In this document: positions 25,627 through 34,601 of the stretch, piece by piece
How positions within the stretch are numbered: position 1 is the first letter of the stretch
Layout of the letters: each line of letters opens with the position of its first letter
From: Micromonospora citrea
GTDB taxonomy: Bacteria; Actinomycetota; Actinomycetes; Mycobacteriales; Micromonosporaceae
DNA length: 64,000 bases
Direction of reading: 5' to 3'
Assembly: GCF_900090315.1 (NCBI RefSeq)
Contig: NZ_FMHZ01000002.1
Location: forward strand, 248,001-312,000
Position numbers and translations under genes: made by a program
Notes under the pieces: model-generated
Databases searched by the model: none
Seen by the model: the letters and a program-made list of their open reading frames with translations, nothing else
Told to the model about the DNA's origin: nothing

Positions 25627-27147
25627 TTACCTCCCCGTCCAGTTCAATGATCGGCTCACGGCCGCTCGCCATGTGTCGCGCTGCTCCAGCCGCCAGGTGA
25701 GGTCCCGGGTGGGTGGGAAGCGGGCGCCGGCCCGCCAGCGCCGGCGCAGCGTGTCCAGGTCGGACCAGATCCCGACGGCCAGGCCCGCCGCGTACGCCGC
25801 GCCCATGGCGGTCGTCTCGACGTTCTCCGGCCGCACCACCGGGATTCCCAGCTGGTCGGCCTGGATCTGCAGCAGCAGGTCGTTGGCGGCCATGCCACCG
25901 TCGACCGGAAGCTCGCGCAGGTCCAGGCCGGTGTCCGTGCGCATCGCCTCCAGCACGTCGCCGATCTGCAGGGCGGTTGCCTCCAGCGCCGCCCGGGCCA
26001 GGTGCCGGCGGTCGGCGTAGCGGGTCAGCCCGACGATCGTGCCTCGGGCGTCGGGCCGCCAGTGCGGCGCGAACAGGCCGGAGAAGGCCGGTACGACGTA
26101 CACGCCGCCGTTGTCGTCGACCTGCCGGGCGAGGACCTCGACCTCCTCGGCGCGCTGGATGATGCCCAGGTTGTCGCGGAGCCACTGCACGAGGGCGCCG
26201 GTGACGGCGATGGACCCTTCCAGCGCGTACACCGGGTCGTGCCCGTGGCACTGGTAGGCGACGGTGGTGATCAGGCCGTGTTTCGACGGCACCGGATCGG
26301 AGCCGGTGTTGAGCAGGACGAACGCGCCGGTGCCGTAGGTGCCCTTCGCCTCGCCGGGGGCGAAGCGGGCCTGCCCGAACAGCGCGGCCTGCTGGTCGCC
26401 GAGGATGCCGCCGACCGGTACGCCGGGCAGCGGCCCGTCCCGGTGGCCGTGGGCCACGACGCCGCTGGAGGCGCGGATGTCCGGCAGGACGCCGAGCGGC
26501 ACCCCCAGCTCGGCGGCGAGGTCGGCGTCCCAGTCGACCGTGGCCAGGTCCATCAACATGGTCCGGGAGGCGTTCGTGACGTCGGTGACGTGCAGCCCGC
26601 CGTCCACGCCGCCGGTGAGGTTCCAGACCAGCCAGCTGTCGATGGTCCCGGCGGCCAGGTCCCCGCGCTCCGCGGCCTCCCGGGCGCCGGGCACGTGGTC
26701 GAGGATCCAGCGGATCTTCGGCGCGGAGACGTAGGTGCTCAGCGGCAGACCGGTGCGCGACCGGTACCGGTCGGGGCCGGCCGGCCCGGCGAGCTGGCGG
26801 CACGACTGCTCGGTGCGGGTGTCCTGCCAGACGATGGCGCGGTGGATCGACCGGCCGGACCGGCGGTCCCACACCACCACCGTCTCCCGCTGGTTGGTGA
26901 TGCCGACGGCGGCCAGCTCCGCGGGGCCGCAGCCGGCCCGGTCGAGGGCGTCGGCGATCACGGTACGGGTGTTCGCCCAGATCTCGTCGGCGTCGTGCTC
27001 CACCCAGCCCGGCCGGGGAAAGTGCTGCCGGTGCTCGACCTGCGCCGCCGTCACCACCCGGCAGTCGGCGTCGACCAGCAGCGCCCGGGTGCTGGTGGTG
27101 CCCTGGTCGACGGCCAGCACGAGACCCTCGGAGACCGCGTTGTTCAC
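25627..27147 (-). CDS. glpK: Glycerol kinase GlpK
   Basis: A 506-residue FGGY kinase making glycerol 3-phosphate from glycerol and ATP. The N-terminal D-Q-G-T-T-S-T-R phosphate loop, the W-Q-D-T-R-T glycerol-binding region (about residue 103), G-D-Q-Q-A-A-L-F and the D-G-G-M-A-A-N-D signature are all present. The GTG start overlaps the stop of the TauE/SafE gene, and glpD follows after 4 bases. No glycerol facilitator gene is seen, which fits glycerol being made inside the cell by the operon's glycosidase. Confidence 0.96.
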   Translation of the reverse strand: MNNAVSEGLVLAVDQGTTSTRALLVDADCRVVTAAQVEHRQHFPRPGWVEHDADEIWANTRTVIADALDRAGCGPAELAAVGITNQRETVVVWDRRSGRSIHRAIVWQDTRTEQSCRQLAGPAGPDRYRSRTGLPLSTYVSAPKIRWILDHVPGAREAAERGDLAAGTIDSWLVWNLTGGVDGGLHVTDVTNASRTMLMDLATVDWDADLAAELGVPLGVLPDIRASSGVVAHGHRDGPLPGVPVGGILGDQQAALFGQARFAPGEAKGTYGTGAFVLLNTGSDPVPSKHGLITTVAYQCHGHDPVYALEGSIAVTGALVQWLRDNLGIIQRAEEVEVLARQVDDNGGVYVVPAFSGLFAPHWRPDARGTIVGLTRYADRRHLARAALEATALQIGDVLEAMRTDTGLDLRELPVDGGMAANDLLLQIQADQLGIPVVRPENVETTAMGAAYAAGLAVGIWSDLDTLRRRWRAGARFPPTRDLTWRLEQRDTWRAAVSRSLNWTGR

Positions 27148-27905
27148 AGCTGAACCACTCCTTTCACCACGGTTATGGCCGCACCGGTCAGCGCGAGGGC
27201 CACCACGGCCTGCCGGGCCCGGCGCGCCGGTATCCGGTCGGACAGGCGGTTACCGACGAGGATCCCGACGGTGAGGCCGGCGCCCACGAGGGCCCAACCG
27301 GCCGCCGGCAGGGACGGCAGGCTGCCCTTGGCCAGCAGCGACGCGACGCCGAGGGTCGCGAAGATGAGCTGGGCCGTGGCCGCGAAGGAGCGTTGCGGCC
27401 AGCCGGTGGAGATCGCGTAGACGGTGATCGCCGGGCCGCCGACCCCGGCGGTGACGTTCATGAAACCCGACCCGGCCCCGGCCAGCAGGCCGGCGCGGAC
27501 GTCGCGGGCGGCCCCGCCCGGGCCGGTCGGAGCGTCGGCCGGCCGGCGGGTACGACCCCGCACGAGCACCACCGCCAGCGCGGCCAGCACCAGCCCGCCG
27601 ACGACGACGGAGAGCGCCGGGCCGGGCAGGTTCCGGGCCACCCAGGCGCCCGGCAGCACGGCCACCACGGCCGGGCCGAGCAACAGGCCGGCCCGCCGGA
27701 CGTCCACGTCCCGCCACACCTGCACGAGCACGACCAGCGCGGTGAGGGTGCCGCAGAGGTTGACCAGGAGCACGCCGTTGAACGGGTCGGTCAGCAGCAC
27801 CACGAACGGCGAGGCCACCAGCGCGAACCCCAGGCCGGTGGCGCGCTGCGTTCCCGCGCCGACGAGGACGGCCGCCGCGAGTGCGGTCAGATGCAGCAGG
27901 GTCAC
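27144..27905 (-). CDS. TauE/SafE-family anion exporter
   Basis: A 253-residue membrane protein with eight hydrophobic segments in two repeats, of the TauE/SafE (TSUP) family of sulfonate and sulfite exporters. The G-x-G-x-Q-R-A-T-G start and the paired [15 protein letters not shown] segment match the family. In sulfoglycolysis operons this family exports sulfolactate or a related C3 sulfonate. It sits 6 bases after the aldehyde dehydrogenase gene, the enzyme that would make sulfolactate, and overlaps glpK. The exported ion is inferred from context. Confidence 0.85.
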   Translation of the reverse strand: MTLLHLTALAAAVLVGAGTQRATGLGFALVASPFVVLLTDPFNGVLLVNLCGTLTALVVLVQVWRDVDVRRAGLLLGPAVVAVLPGAWVARNLPGPALSVVVGGLVLAALAVVLVRGRTRRPADAPTGPGGAARDVRAGLLAGAGSGFMNVTAGVGGPAITVYAISTGWPQRSFAATAQLIFATLGVASLLAKGSLPSLPAAGWALVGAGLTVGILVGNRLSDRIPARRARQAVVALALTGAAITVVKGVVQL

Positions 27906-27911
27906 CGGGGA

Positions 27912-29333
27912 TCACGGCCGCCAGGCGAGGTACCGCTGGTCGGTGAACTCGGCCAGGCCCTCGGCGGAGCCCTCCCGCCCGAGCCCGGCCTGCTTGACTC
28001 CGCCCATCGGGGCGAACGCCACCGACGGCAGCGGGTCGTTGGCGCCGAGGATGCCGACCTGCATCCGGTCGGCCATCCGCCAGACGCGGGCCGGGTCCCG
28101 GCTGTAGACGTAGCCGGCGAGGCCCAGCTCGGTGGCGTTGGCCCGGGCGACGGCTTCGTCCTCGTCGCGGAAGCGGAAGACGGCGGCGGCGGGTCCGAAG
28201 ACCTCCTCGCGGGCGATGCGGGCGTGGTCGGGCACGTCGACCAGCAGGGTCGGCGGCAGGTAGTGCCCGTGCCAGGGCACCGCCCGTTCGTCGGTGAGTC
28301 GGCGCGCGCCGGCGGCGAGCGCCTCGTCCACCAGCGCGGTGACCGCGTCGACCCGGTCGGAGTCGATCACCGGGCCGAGGTCGGGGCAGGGATCGTCGAG
28401 GCCGTTGCCGATGCTCAGCGCGTCGAGCCGCTCGGCCAGTCGGCCGGCGAACTCGTCGTGGACCCGCTCGTGCACCAGGAAGCGGTTGGCCGCCACGCAG
28501 GACTGGCCGGTGTTGCGGGTCTTGGCCAGCACGGCGCCCTCGACGGCGGCGTCGAGGTCCGCGTCGTCGAAGACGACGAACGCCGCGTTGCCGCCGAGTT
28601 CGAGCAGCGGCCTGACGATCCGGCGCGCCGCGCCGGCCATGATCCGGCCGCCGACGCCGGTGGAGCCGGTGAAGGTGACCACCCGGACGGCGCGGTGGTC
28701 GAGCAGCGCGTCGGTGAGTTCCGCGGCCGGTCCGTGCACGAGGTTGACCACCCCGGCGGGCAGCCCGGCGTCGGTCAGCGCACGGATCAGCTCGGTGACC
28801 GCCAGCGGCGCCTTCTCCGACACCCGGGCGACGACGGTGCAGCCGGCGGCCAGGGCGGGCGCGAGCTTGCGGGCCTGGATGGAGCAGGGGAAGTTCCACG
28901 GGGTCAGGCTGGCCACGACCCCGGTGGGGCGACGCAGGGTGAGCTGCCGGCGACCCGGCTGTTCGCTGGTGAGCAGCTCGCCCTGGGGCCGGCGGACCTG
29001 CTCGGCGAACCAGCGGAAGTACTCCGCGCTGAAGGAGACCTCGGCGAGTGCCTCCGGCAGCCGCTTGCCGGCCTCCCGGGCCAGCAGCTCACCGATGGAG
29101 CTCTGCCGCTCGCCGATCAGTTCGGCGGCCCGCAGCAACAGGTCGGCACGGACCCGGGGCGGGGTGTCGGCCCAGGCGTCGAACGCGGCGGCGGCGGCGT
29201 CCGCGGCACGTCGGGCGTCGGTCGCGTCGCCCCACCCGACCCGGCCGACGACGCTGCCGTCGGCCGGGTCGGTCACGTCGAGGTGGTGGTCGGGGGTGTG
29301 CCAGGTCCCGTCGATGAGCATGGTGCCCGTCAC
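27912..29333 (-). CDS. Aldehyde dehydrogenase, probable sulfolactaldehyde dehydrogenase
   Basis: A 473-residue NAD(P)-dependent aldehyde dehydrogenase of the succinate-semialdehyde type. The motifs T-P-W-N-F-P, F-T-G-S-T-G-V-G, E-L-G-G-N (general base Glu near 244) and G-Q-S-C (nucleophile Cys near 278) are intact. In the sulfo-ED pathway and some sulfo-EMP variants an enzyme of this group oxidises sulfolactaldehyde to sulfolactate. Its place between the YihT-like aldolase operon genes and a TauE/SafE exporter supports that role. A semialdehyde such as succinate semialdehyde is the alternative. Confidence 0.85.
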   Translation of the reverse strand: MTGTMLIDGTWHTPDHHLDVTDPADGSVVGRVGWGDATDARRAADAAAAAFDAWADTPPRVRADLLLRAAELIGERQSSIGELLAREAGKRLPEALAEVSFSAEYFRWFAEQVRRPQGELLTSEQPGRRQLTLRRPTGVVASLTPWNFPCSIQARKLAPALAAGCTVVARVSEKAPLAVTELIRALTDAGLPAGVVNLVHGPAAELTDALLDHRAVRVVTFTGSTGVGGRIMAGAARRIVRPLLELGGNAAFVVFDDADLDAAVEGAVLAKTRNTGQSCVAANRFLVHERVHDEFAGRLAERLDALSIGNGLDDPCPDLGPVIDSDRVDAVTALVDEALAAGARRLTDERAVPWHGHYLPPTLLVDVPDHARIAREEVFGPAAAVFRFRDEDEAVARANATELGLAGYVYSRDPARVWRMADRMQVGILGANDPLPSVAFAPMGGVKQAGLGREGSAEGLAEFTDQRYLAWRP

Positions 29334-29348
29334 GTCGGTGACCCTCCT

Positions 29349-30461
29349 TCAGTCGATGAGCAGATCAGGGCGGTGCCGGCCGGCGACGGTCACGCTCGGC
29401 CAGTCCGGGTCGTGCACGAGAGGTCGCGGCCCGGCCGGGGTGACCAGGCAGGTGTCCTCGACCTTCCAGCCGGCGCCGGAGGGGTTCCAGGCCACGACGC
29501 TGCCCGCGGTGAGCGGGTCCGCCGAGCCGGGGTGGGCGGGGTATTCCCGGGGCTGCCAGCCGGAGAATCCGCCCTGGTGGTGCCGGTGCCACTCGGTGGC
29601 GTCGAAGCCGTACGCCGGGTAGGCGGCGACGCCGGCGGCGACCACGTCGCCGATCGGCGTCCCCACCCGGCTGGCGTCCAGGAACGCCGCCTCCACGTCG
29701 AGCAGCCGCCGGTAGGCGTCCCGGTCCTCCCCCGTGGGTGGGGTGAAGCAGCGGATCCGGGTGACGCTGGCGATCAGACCGTCGCGGCGGGCGCAGCAGA
29801 CCAGCATGACCCGGTCGGTGATGCTGGCGGCGGTGGGCAGCGGGTGGCGGTGCGCGGCACCCCGCCGGTCGGCGGCGACGAAGAGCGCGACCGGGTCGAG
29901 CGCCCGGTCGAGCAGCTCGGCGGCGAGCAGCGCCGCGGCGGCGTACTCGGTCATGCCGGGCCGGCAGCGTCCGGCGGCGACGGTGGCGGCCCGCGCGGCG
30001 TCGGCGCAGACGCCGCCCAGCGTCTCGGCCTGGGCGGTGGTGAGCTGCCGGCGCAGGGCCGCGACGTCGGCGCGGACGTCGACCATGCCGGGCGCGGGCC
30101 GGTCGGAGCCCACGCCCGGGCCGGTCGGCAGCGCCGCCGACCGGTCCTCCCACCACGGCACGACGGCCCATTCGACGGCCCGGTCGGCCAGTTCGGTGTC
30201 GCGTAGCCGGGGCGCCTCGATGGCGTTGGCGACCACGGTCAGCCGGGCGGCGGCGTGGCGGCCACCGTCCGGGTCGGCGCCCCGGTCCCGGCAGTCGACG
30301 ACGATGTCCAGGCAGGACGTGTCGAGGGTCTGCGGCACGTGGGAGCGGGCGCCGGTGAGCCAGCTGATCGTCGCCGGCTCCCGCAGCACCAGCGTGTCCA
30401 GGCCGTGCCGGTCGGCCAGGGCGGCCAGCCGGGTGAGCTTGTCGGGCAGGTCGTCACCCAT
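29349..30461 (-). CDS. M24/creatinase-fold protein lacking metal ligands
   Basis: A 370-residue protein of the M24 (Xaa-Pro aminopeptidase/creatinase) fold: an N-terminal domain of about 150 residues and a pita-bread C-terminal domain. The usual metal-binding D-x-G...S-D-x-T-R-T segment is here V-C222-C-A...A-S232-V-T-R, and the E-P-G segment is W-N-P-S-G. So at least two Asp and one Glu ligand are replaced, while the final V-E-D-T is kept. It is probably not a metallopeptidase; creatinase is a metal-free relative. It overlaps the GH31 stop by 8 bases, deep in the sulfosugar operon, so a role in that pathway is likely but unknown. Confidence 0.75.
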   Translation of the reverse strand: MGDDLPDKLTRLAALADRHGLDTLVLREPATISWLTGARSHVPQTLDTSCLDIVVDCRDRGADPDGGRHAAARLTVVANAIEAPRLRDTELADRAVEWAVVPWWEDRSAALPTGPGVGSDRPAPGMVDVRADVAALRRQLTTAQAETLGGVCADAARAATVAAGRCRPGMTEYAAAALLAAELLDRALDPVALFVAADRRGAAHRHPLPTAASITDRVMLVCCARRDGLIASVTRIRCFTPPTGEDRDAYRRLLDVEAAFLDASRVGTPIGDVVAAGVAAYPAYGFDATEWHRHHQGGFSGWQPREYPAHPGSADPLTAGSVVAWNPSGAGWKVEDTCLVTPAGPRPLVHDPDWPSVTVAGRHRPDLLID

Positions 30462-32787
30462 GCCGTACCACCTGCCGGCGGACGGGCTGCCCGCCGGCCG
30501 CCTCCGCCACGCCGCCCCGGATCCGTACCGTCGTGTCGGTGCCGTCGAAGCCGGCGAGGCGCAGGTCGCGGTCGGCGTCGCCGAAGACGTGCAGCGTCCA
30601 CGGCAGCCCGACCAGGTCGTCGGTGCGGCGGAACTCCTCCGGCAGGTCGACGCGGGGAATGACCGCGCCGTCGCGGACCAGCACGGGCATCCGCTCCAGC
30701 GGCACGTCGACGCTGTGCCAGCCGGGGCCCTGGTAGCGCTCGCCGGTGAGCAGGTCGGTCCACTGTCCCGCCGGGACGTGGAACCGGCGGCGGACCGGCT
30801 CGTCACCGTCGTCGAAGATCGGTACGACCAGCAGGTCCTCGCCGAGCAGGAACTGCCCGTCGAGGCCGGTGGCGACCGGGTCGTGCGGGTCGTGCAGGGC
30901 GCACGGCCGCAGCATCGGCCAGCCGCGGGCCGCGGACTCGGTGGCGACCTGCCACAGGTACGGCAGCAGCGAGTAGCGCAGGCGGATCCAGTCCCGGCTG
31001 ACGGCCAGCGCGCGCGGGCCGAACGCCCAGGGTTCCCGGGGCCGCAGCCCGTGGGCGCGCATCAGCGGCGACAGGGCGCCGAGCTGCGTCCAGCGCACGT
31101 AGAGGGCGGGGGTGAGTTCGGGGCCGAAGAAGCCACCGATGTCGTGGCTCCAGAATCCCGGAGCGGACAGCGCGTAGGACAGGCCGCCGCGGACCGTGGC
31201 GCGCATGCCTGCCACCGTGGATTCGGCGTCCCCACCCCACTGGCCGGGGTAGCGGTGCGAGCCGGCCCAGCCGGAGCGACCCCAGACCAGCGGGTCCCGG
31301 CCGGTCCGTTCGGCGATCACCGCGCTCACCGCGCCGTTGTAGCGCAGCGGGTAGAGGTTGTGGGCGTGCCGGGGCGGGGTGCCGTCGGCGAGGGCGGCGT
31401 CGTCGGGCAGCCCCTCACCGAAGTCGGTCTTGAACACCGCCACCCCGTCGTCGAGGAAGTCGGCGTGCAGGTCCTGCCACCAGCGGCGGGCCCGCGGGTT
31501 GGTGAAGTCGATCAGGGCGCGGGGTCGGCCGTCCGGGGTGGGGGTGCCGCGCAGCCGGGCGGTCGCCCCGGCGGTGTCGCGGACCAGGTAGCCGGCCGCC
31601 TCCGCCTCCGCGTAGCGCGGGGAGGCGGGGTCGAGGTACGGCAGTTCCCACACCGACAGGCGGCAGCCGTACGCGTCGAGGGCCTTGACGAACGCGGCCC
31701 GGTCGCCGAAGCGGTCGGTGTTCCAGATGAAGTCGGTGTTGAGCCGGTCCACGACGAGCCAGTCGGGGTCGAGGTGCAGCACGTCGCAGGGGACGTCGTG
31801 GTCGGCCATGCCCCGGGCGACGCCCTCCATCTCCGTACGGGAGTGGTAGCGGCAGCGTCCCATCCAGTAGCCGAAGGCCCACAGCGGCGGACGGTTCGGC
31901 CGGCCGGTCAGCGCGGTGTAGTCGCCGAGGCGCACCTTCGGGTCGGCGTCGACGCAGACGTACAGGTCGATCGCCTCGTCGGCGGCGGTGAGGGCGAGCA
32001 CGCTGGGCCGGGTGTGCCCGACGTCCGCGGTGACGGTGGCGCCGGTGTTGAGGAATCCGGTGTAACCGGCGGTGGAGTGCCAGACCGGCACCGGCTTGTA
32101 CGCCATGCCGGTGCCGGTGCCCAGCGCGTCCTCGACCCGCAGCAGCAACTGCTGTCCGTTCTTGACCAGCCGGCCGAACTGCTCGCCGAAGCCGGTGATC
32201 TCCTCGTCCGGGCCGAGTTCGCAGTGCAGGGTGGTGTGCTCGCCGTCGCCGAGCACGGGCGGGGCCATGGGGAACCCGGCGACCTGGCGCAGTCGTTCGC
32301 CGGTACGCAGCACCGTGCGTCCGTCGGCGTCGGTGACGGTGACGGCGAACGGGAACCGGCCGATGCGTACGCCCATCCGGCCGGTGCTGACGGTGAGGTG
32401 GTCGGGGTGCTCCTCGATGCGGGGCTCGACCGGTTCCGGCCGGGGGTCGGTGACGATCCCCAGCCAGGTCGGGTCCTCGGCGAGCACCCGGGCGCCGGCG
32501 GGGGCCACCACGATCCGAACGGTGCGCGGCCCGGCGAACGCCACCCGTACCTGCCAGGTCCTGGTGGTCAGCGGCGGCAGGCGCAGGTCCGGCAGGTTGG
32601 GCATGGTGGTTTCCACGCCCTGGTCGGTGACCGGTTCGCCGGTCAGCCAGCCCGGCGTTCCGGGCAGCCGGACGGCCGGGTGGGCGTCGACGTCGACCAC
32701 GACGCCGGGGCCGTCGCGGCGCACCCGACCGACCCGGCGCAGGATCTCGGGGGTGCCCGTTTCGTCGTCGTACACGATGCCGGTCAC
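30454..32787 (-). CDS. GH31 glycosidase of the YicI subgroup
   Basis: A 777-residue family 31 glycoside hydrolase. The nucleophile is in F-K-T-D-F-G-E (Asp near 455) and the acid/base in F-W-S-H-D-I-G-G-F (Asp near 549). The sequence follows YicI-type alpha-xylosidases, with an N-terminal beta-sandwich, the barrel and C-terminal sandwiches. The place where YihQ-type sulfoquinovosidases carry the W-x-Q-D-W-x-G-x-R sulfonate site reads H-L-D-P-D-W-L-V-V-D-R instead. In context it should split sulfoquinovosyl glycerol or another glycoside imported by the adjacent ABC system. The GTG start overlaps the permease stop. Confidence 0.9.
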   Translation of the reverse strand: MTGIVYDDETGTPEILRRVGRVRRDGPGVVVDVDAHPAVRLPGTPGWLTGEPVTDQGVETTMPNLPDLRLPPLTTRTWQVRVAFAGPRTVRIVVAPAGARVLAEDPTWLGIVTDPRPEPVEPRIEEHPDHLTVSTGRMGVRIGRFPFAVTVTDADGRTVLRTGERLRQVAGFPMAPPVLGDGEHTTLHCELGPDEEITGFGEQFGRLVKNGQQLLLRVEDALGTGTGMAYKPVPVWHSTAGYTGFLNTGATVTADVGHTRPSVLALTAADEAIDLYVCVDADPKVRLGDYTALTGRPNRPPLWAFGYWMGRCRYHSRTEMEGVARGMADHDVPCDVLHLDPDWLVVDRLNTDFIWNTDRFGDRAAFVKALDAYGCRLSVWELPYLDPASPRYAEAEAAGYLVRDTAGATARLRGTPTPDGRPRALIDFTNPRARRWWQDLHADFLDDGVAVFKTDFGEGLPDDAALADGTPPRHAHNLYPLRYNGAVSAVIAERTGRDPLVWGRSGWAGSHRYPGQWGGDAESTVAGMRATVRGGLSYALSAPGFWSHDIGGFFGPELTPALYVRWTQLGALSPLMRAHGLRPREPWAFGPRALAVSRDWIRLRYSLLPYLWQVATESAARGWPMLRPCALHDPHDPVATGLDGQFLLGEDLLVVPIFDDGDEPVRRRFHVPAGQWTDLLTGERYQGPGWHSVDVPLERMPVLVRDGAVIPRVDLPEEFRRTDDLVGLPWTLHVFGDADRDLRLAGFDGTDTTVRIRGGVAEAAGGQPVRRQVVRHG

Positions 32788-33599
32788 CCCTTCACCGCGC
32801 CGGAGGTCATGCCGGCGACGAAGTAGCGCTGGAGCAGCACGTAGCCGACCACCACCGGCAGCGAGGAGAGCACGACGCCGGTGAACAGCAGCGGGTAGTC
32901 GGTCTGGAACTCGCCCTGGAAGCTGAGCAGGGCCAGCGGCAGGGTCCGTTTCTCCGCGGACTGGATGAACAGCAGCGGGTAGAGCAGTTCGTTCCAGTGC
33001 ATGACGAACAGGAAGATCGCGGTCGCCGCCAGCGACGGCAGGGAGAGCGGCATGACCACCGAGCGGTAGGTCCGCCACGGCCCGGAGCCGTCGAGGGCGC
33101 TGGCCTCGTACAGCGTGCTGGGCAGGGTGCGCATGAATCCGCCGAGGATGAACACGGCGACCGGCAGGGTGACCACGACGTTGATCAGGATCAGGCCGAG
33201 CAGGCTGTCGAGCAGGCCGAGCCGGCCGAAGAGCACGTACTGCGGGATCATGTTGGCCTGGGCGGGCACGGACATGCCCAGCACCAGGAACCCGAAGATG
33301 AGCCACCCCCGCCAGCCGGGAATGCGGGCCACCCCGTACGCGGCCAGGCTGCCGAGGAACAGCGTCAGCGTCACCGACACGACGGTCACCAGGGTGCTGT
33401 TGACGAACGCGCCGCTGAGGTTCTGCTCGGTGAGCACCGTGCGGTAGTTCTCCGCCGACAGCGACGTGGGCGGGGCGAACGGGTTCTCGAACAGGGCGCC
33501 GGTGGTCTTGAACGTGCCGAACAGGATCACCGTCAGCGGTACGACGATCAGGACCGCGTAGCTGGCGAGGATGGCGCGTCGGCCGAGTGTGGCGAGCAT
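32784..33599 (-). CDS. Sugar ABC transporter permease (MalG-like)
   Basis: A 271-residue inner-membrane permease with six hydrophobic segments. The cytoplasmic EAA loop that docks the ATPase reads E-A-S-A-L-D-G-S-G-P-W near residue 180. It belongs to the CUT1 group with the MalF-like partner 10 bases upstream and a substrate-binding lipoprotein before it. No ATPase gene is in the operon, so a shared MsiK/MsmX-type ATPase is expected. In this operon it should import a sulfosugar glycoside. Its stop overlaps the GH31 start. Confidence 0.92.
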   Translation of the reverse strand: MLATLGRRAILASYAVLIVVPLTVILFGTFKTTGALFENPFAPPTSLSAENYRTVLTEQNLSGAFVNSTLVTVVSVTLTLFLGSLAAYGVARIPGWRGWLIFGFLVLGMSVPAQANMIPQYVLFGRLGLLDSLLGLILINVVVTLPVAVFILGGFMRTLPSTLYEASALDGSGPWRTYRSVVMPLSLPSLAATAIFLFVMHWNELLYPLLFIQSAEKRTLPLALLSFQGEFQTDYPLLFTGVVLSSLPVVVGYVLLQRYFVAGMTSGAVKG

Positions 33600-33609
33600 G
33601 TGGCCTCCC

Positions 33610-34596
33610 TCAGGTGTCCGCCGTGGTCGCCCGGAGCATGCGTCGCTGCGTGACGGTCACGACCCCGATGAGGATCATGAACAGCAGCGACTCTGCGGCG
33701 GCGTAACCGAAGTCCGAGTTGGCGAACGTGGTGTAGATGCGGGTGGAGAGGATGTCCAGCGACGACTTCGGCGGGTTGCCGCCGAGGCCGAGGATCAGGT
33801 CGAACGCCTTGAACGACTGGATCGTGGTGTAGGCGACCACGATGGCCGTCGCGGGCGCGATCATCGGCCAGGTGATGTGCCGGAACTTCGCCCACCGGCC
33901 GGCGCCGTCGATGCCGGCGGCCTCGTACAGCTCGACCGGGATGGACTGCAGGCCGGCCACGAAGACCACCATCATCTGCCCGGCGTGGAACCAGACCTGG
34001 GTGACCGCCACCCAGTAGATCGCCTGGTCGTCGCCGAGGAACGACGAGCGCATCCCGCCCAGCCCGACGGCGTCGAGCGACCGGTTGATCAGGCCGAAGT
34101 TCGGGTCGTAGACGAACTTCCAGATGAACGCCACCGACACCGAGGACAGGATGGTGGGGAAGAAGAACAGCGACCGGAGGATGACGCTGCCGCGGGAGTT
34201 GCGGGCCAGCAGGACGGCGAGCAGCAGCGACAGCGCGGTCTGCGCGATCACCACCACCAGCATGAACTTGAGGTTGTTGACCAGCGCGTTGCGGAACAGG
34301 TCGTCGCCGGTCAACGCCCGGGTGAAGTTGTCCAGGCCGACGACCTCGTAGCCGGCGCTGAAGCCGTCCCAGTCGGTGATCGCGTACTGCACGGCCTGCG
34401 CGGTGGGGATGGCGAAGAAGACGACCAGCAGGGCCACCGCCGGCAGCGGGAACAGGTAGAGGCCCGGGTGCACGCGGGTGGCGCGGCGGCGCGGCCGCCT
34501 GCCGGCCGGGCCCGCGGCGGTGGCGGCGCCCGGCCGCGCCGAGCCGCCGGTGGTGCCCGGCGGGTCGGCGCGTCCAGTTGCGGTACGTGGGGTCAT
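33610..34596 (-). CDS. Sugar ABC transporter permease (MalF-like)
   Basis: A 328-residue CUT1 permease. A basic, Pro/Ala-rich N-terminal arm of about 40 residues precedes six hydrophobic segments. The EAA loop reads E-A-A-G-I-D-G-A-G-R-W near residue 225. It partners the MalG-like permease 10 bases downstream and follows the substrate-binding lipoprotein gene by 5 bases. The system's substrate is inferred from the operon to be sulfoquinovose or its glycerol glycoside. The start is the ATG at 34596; the long N-terminal arm is common in actinomycetes. Confidence 0.92.
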   Translation of the reverse strand: MTPRTATGRADPPGTTGGSARPGAATAAGPAGRRPRRRATRVHPGLYLFPLPAVALLVVFFAIPTAQAVQYAITDWDGFSAGYEVVGLDNFTRALTGDDLFRNALVNNLKFMLVVVIAQTALSLLLAVLLARNSRGSVILRSLFFFPTILSSVSVAFIWKFVYDPNFGLINRSLDAVGLGGMRSSFLGDDQAIYWVAVTQVWFHAGQMMVVFVAGLQSIPVELYEAAGIDGAGRWAKFRHITWPMIAPATAIVVAYTTIQSFKAFDLILGLGGNPPKSSLDILSTRIYTTFANSDFGYAAAESLLFMILIGVVTVTQRRMLRATTADT

Positions 34597-34601
34597 GGCA
34601 T

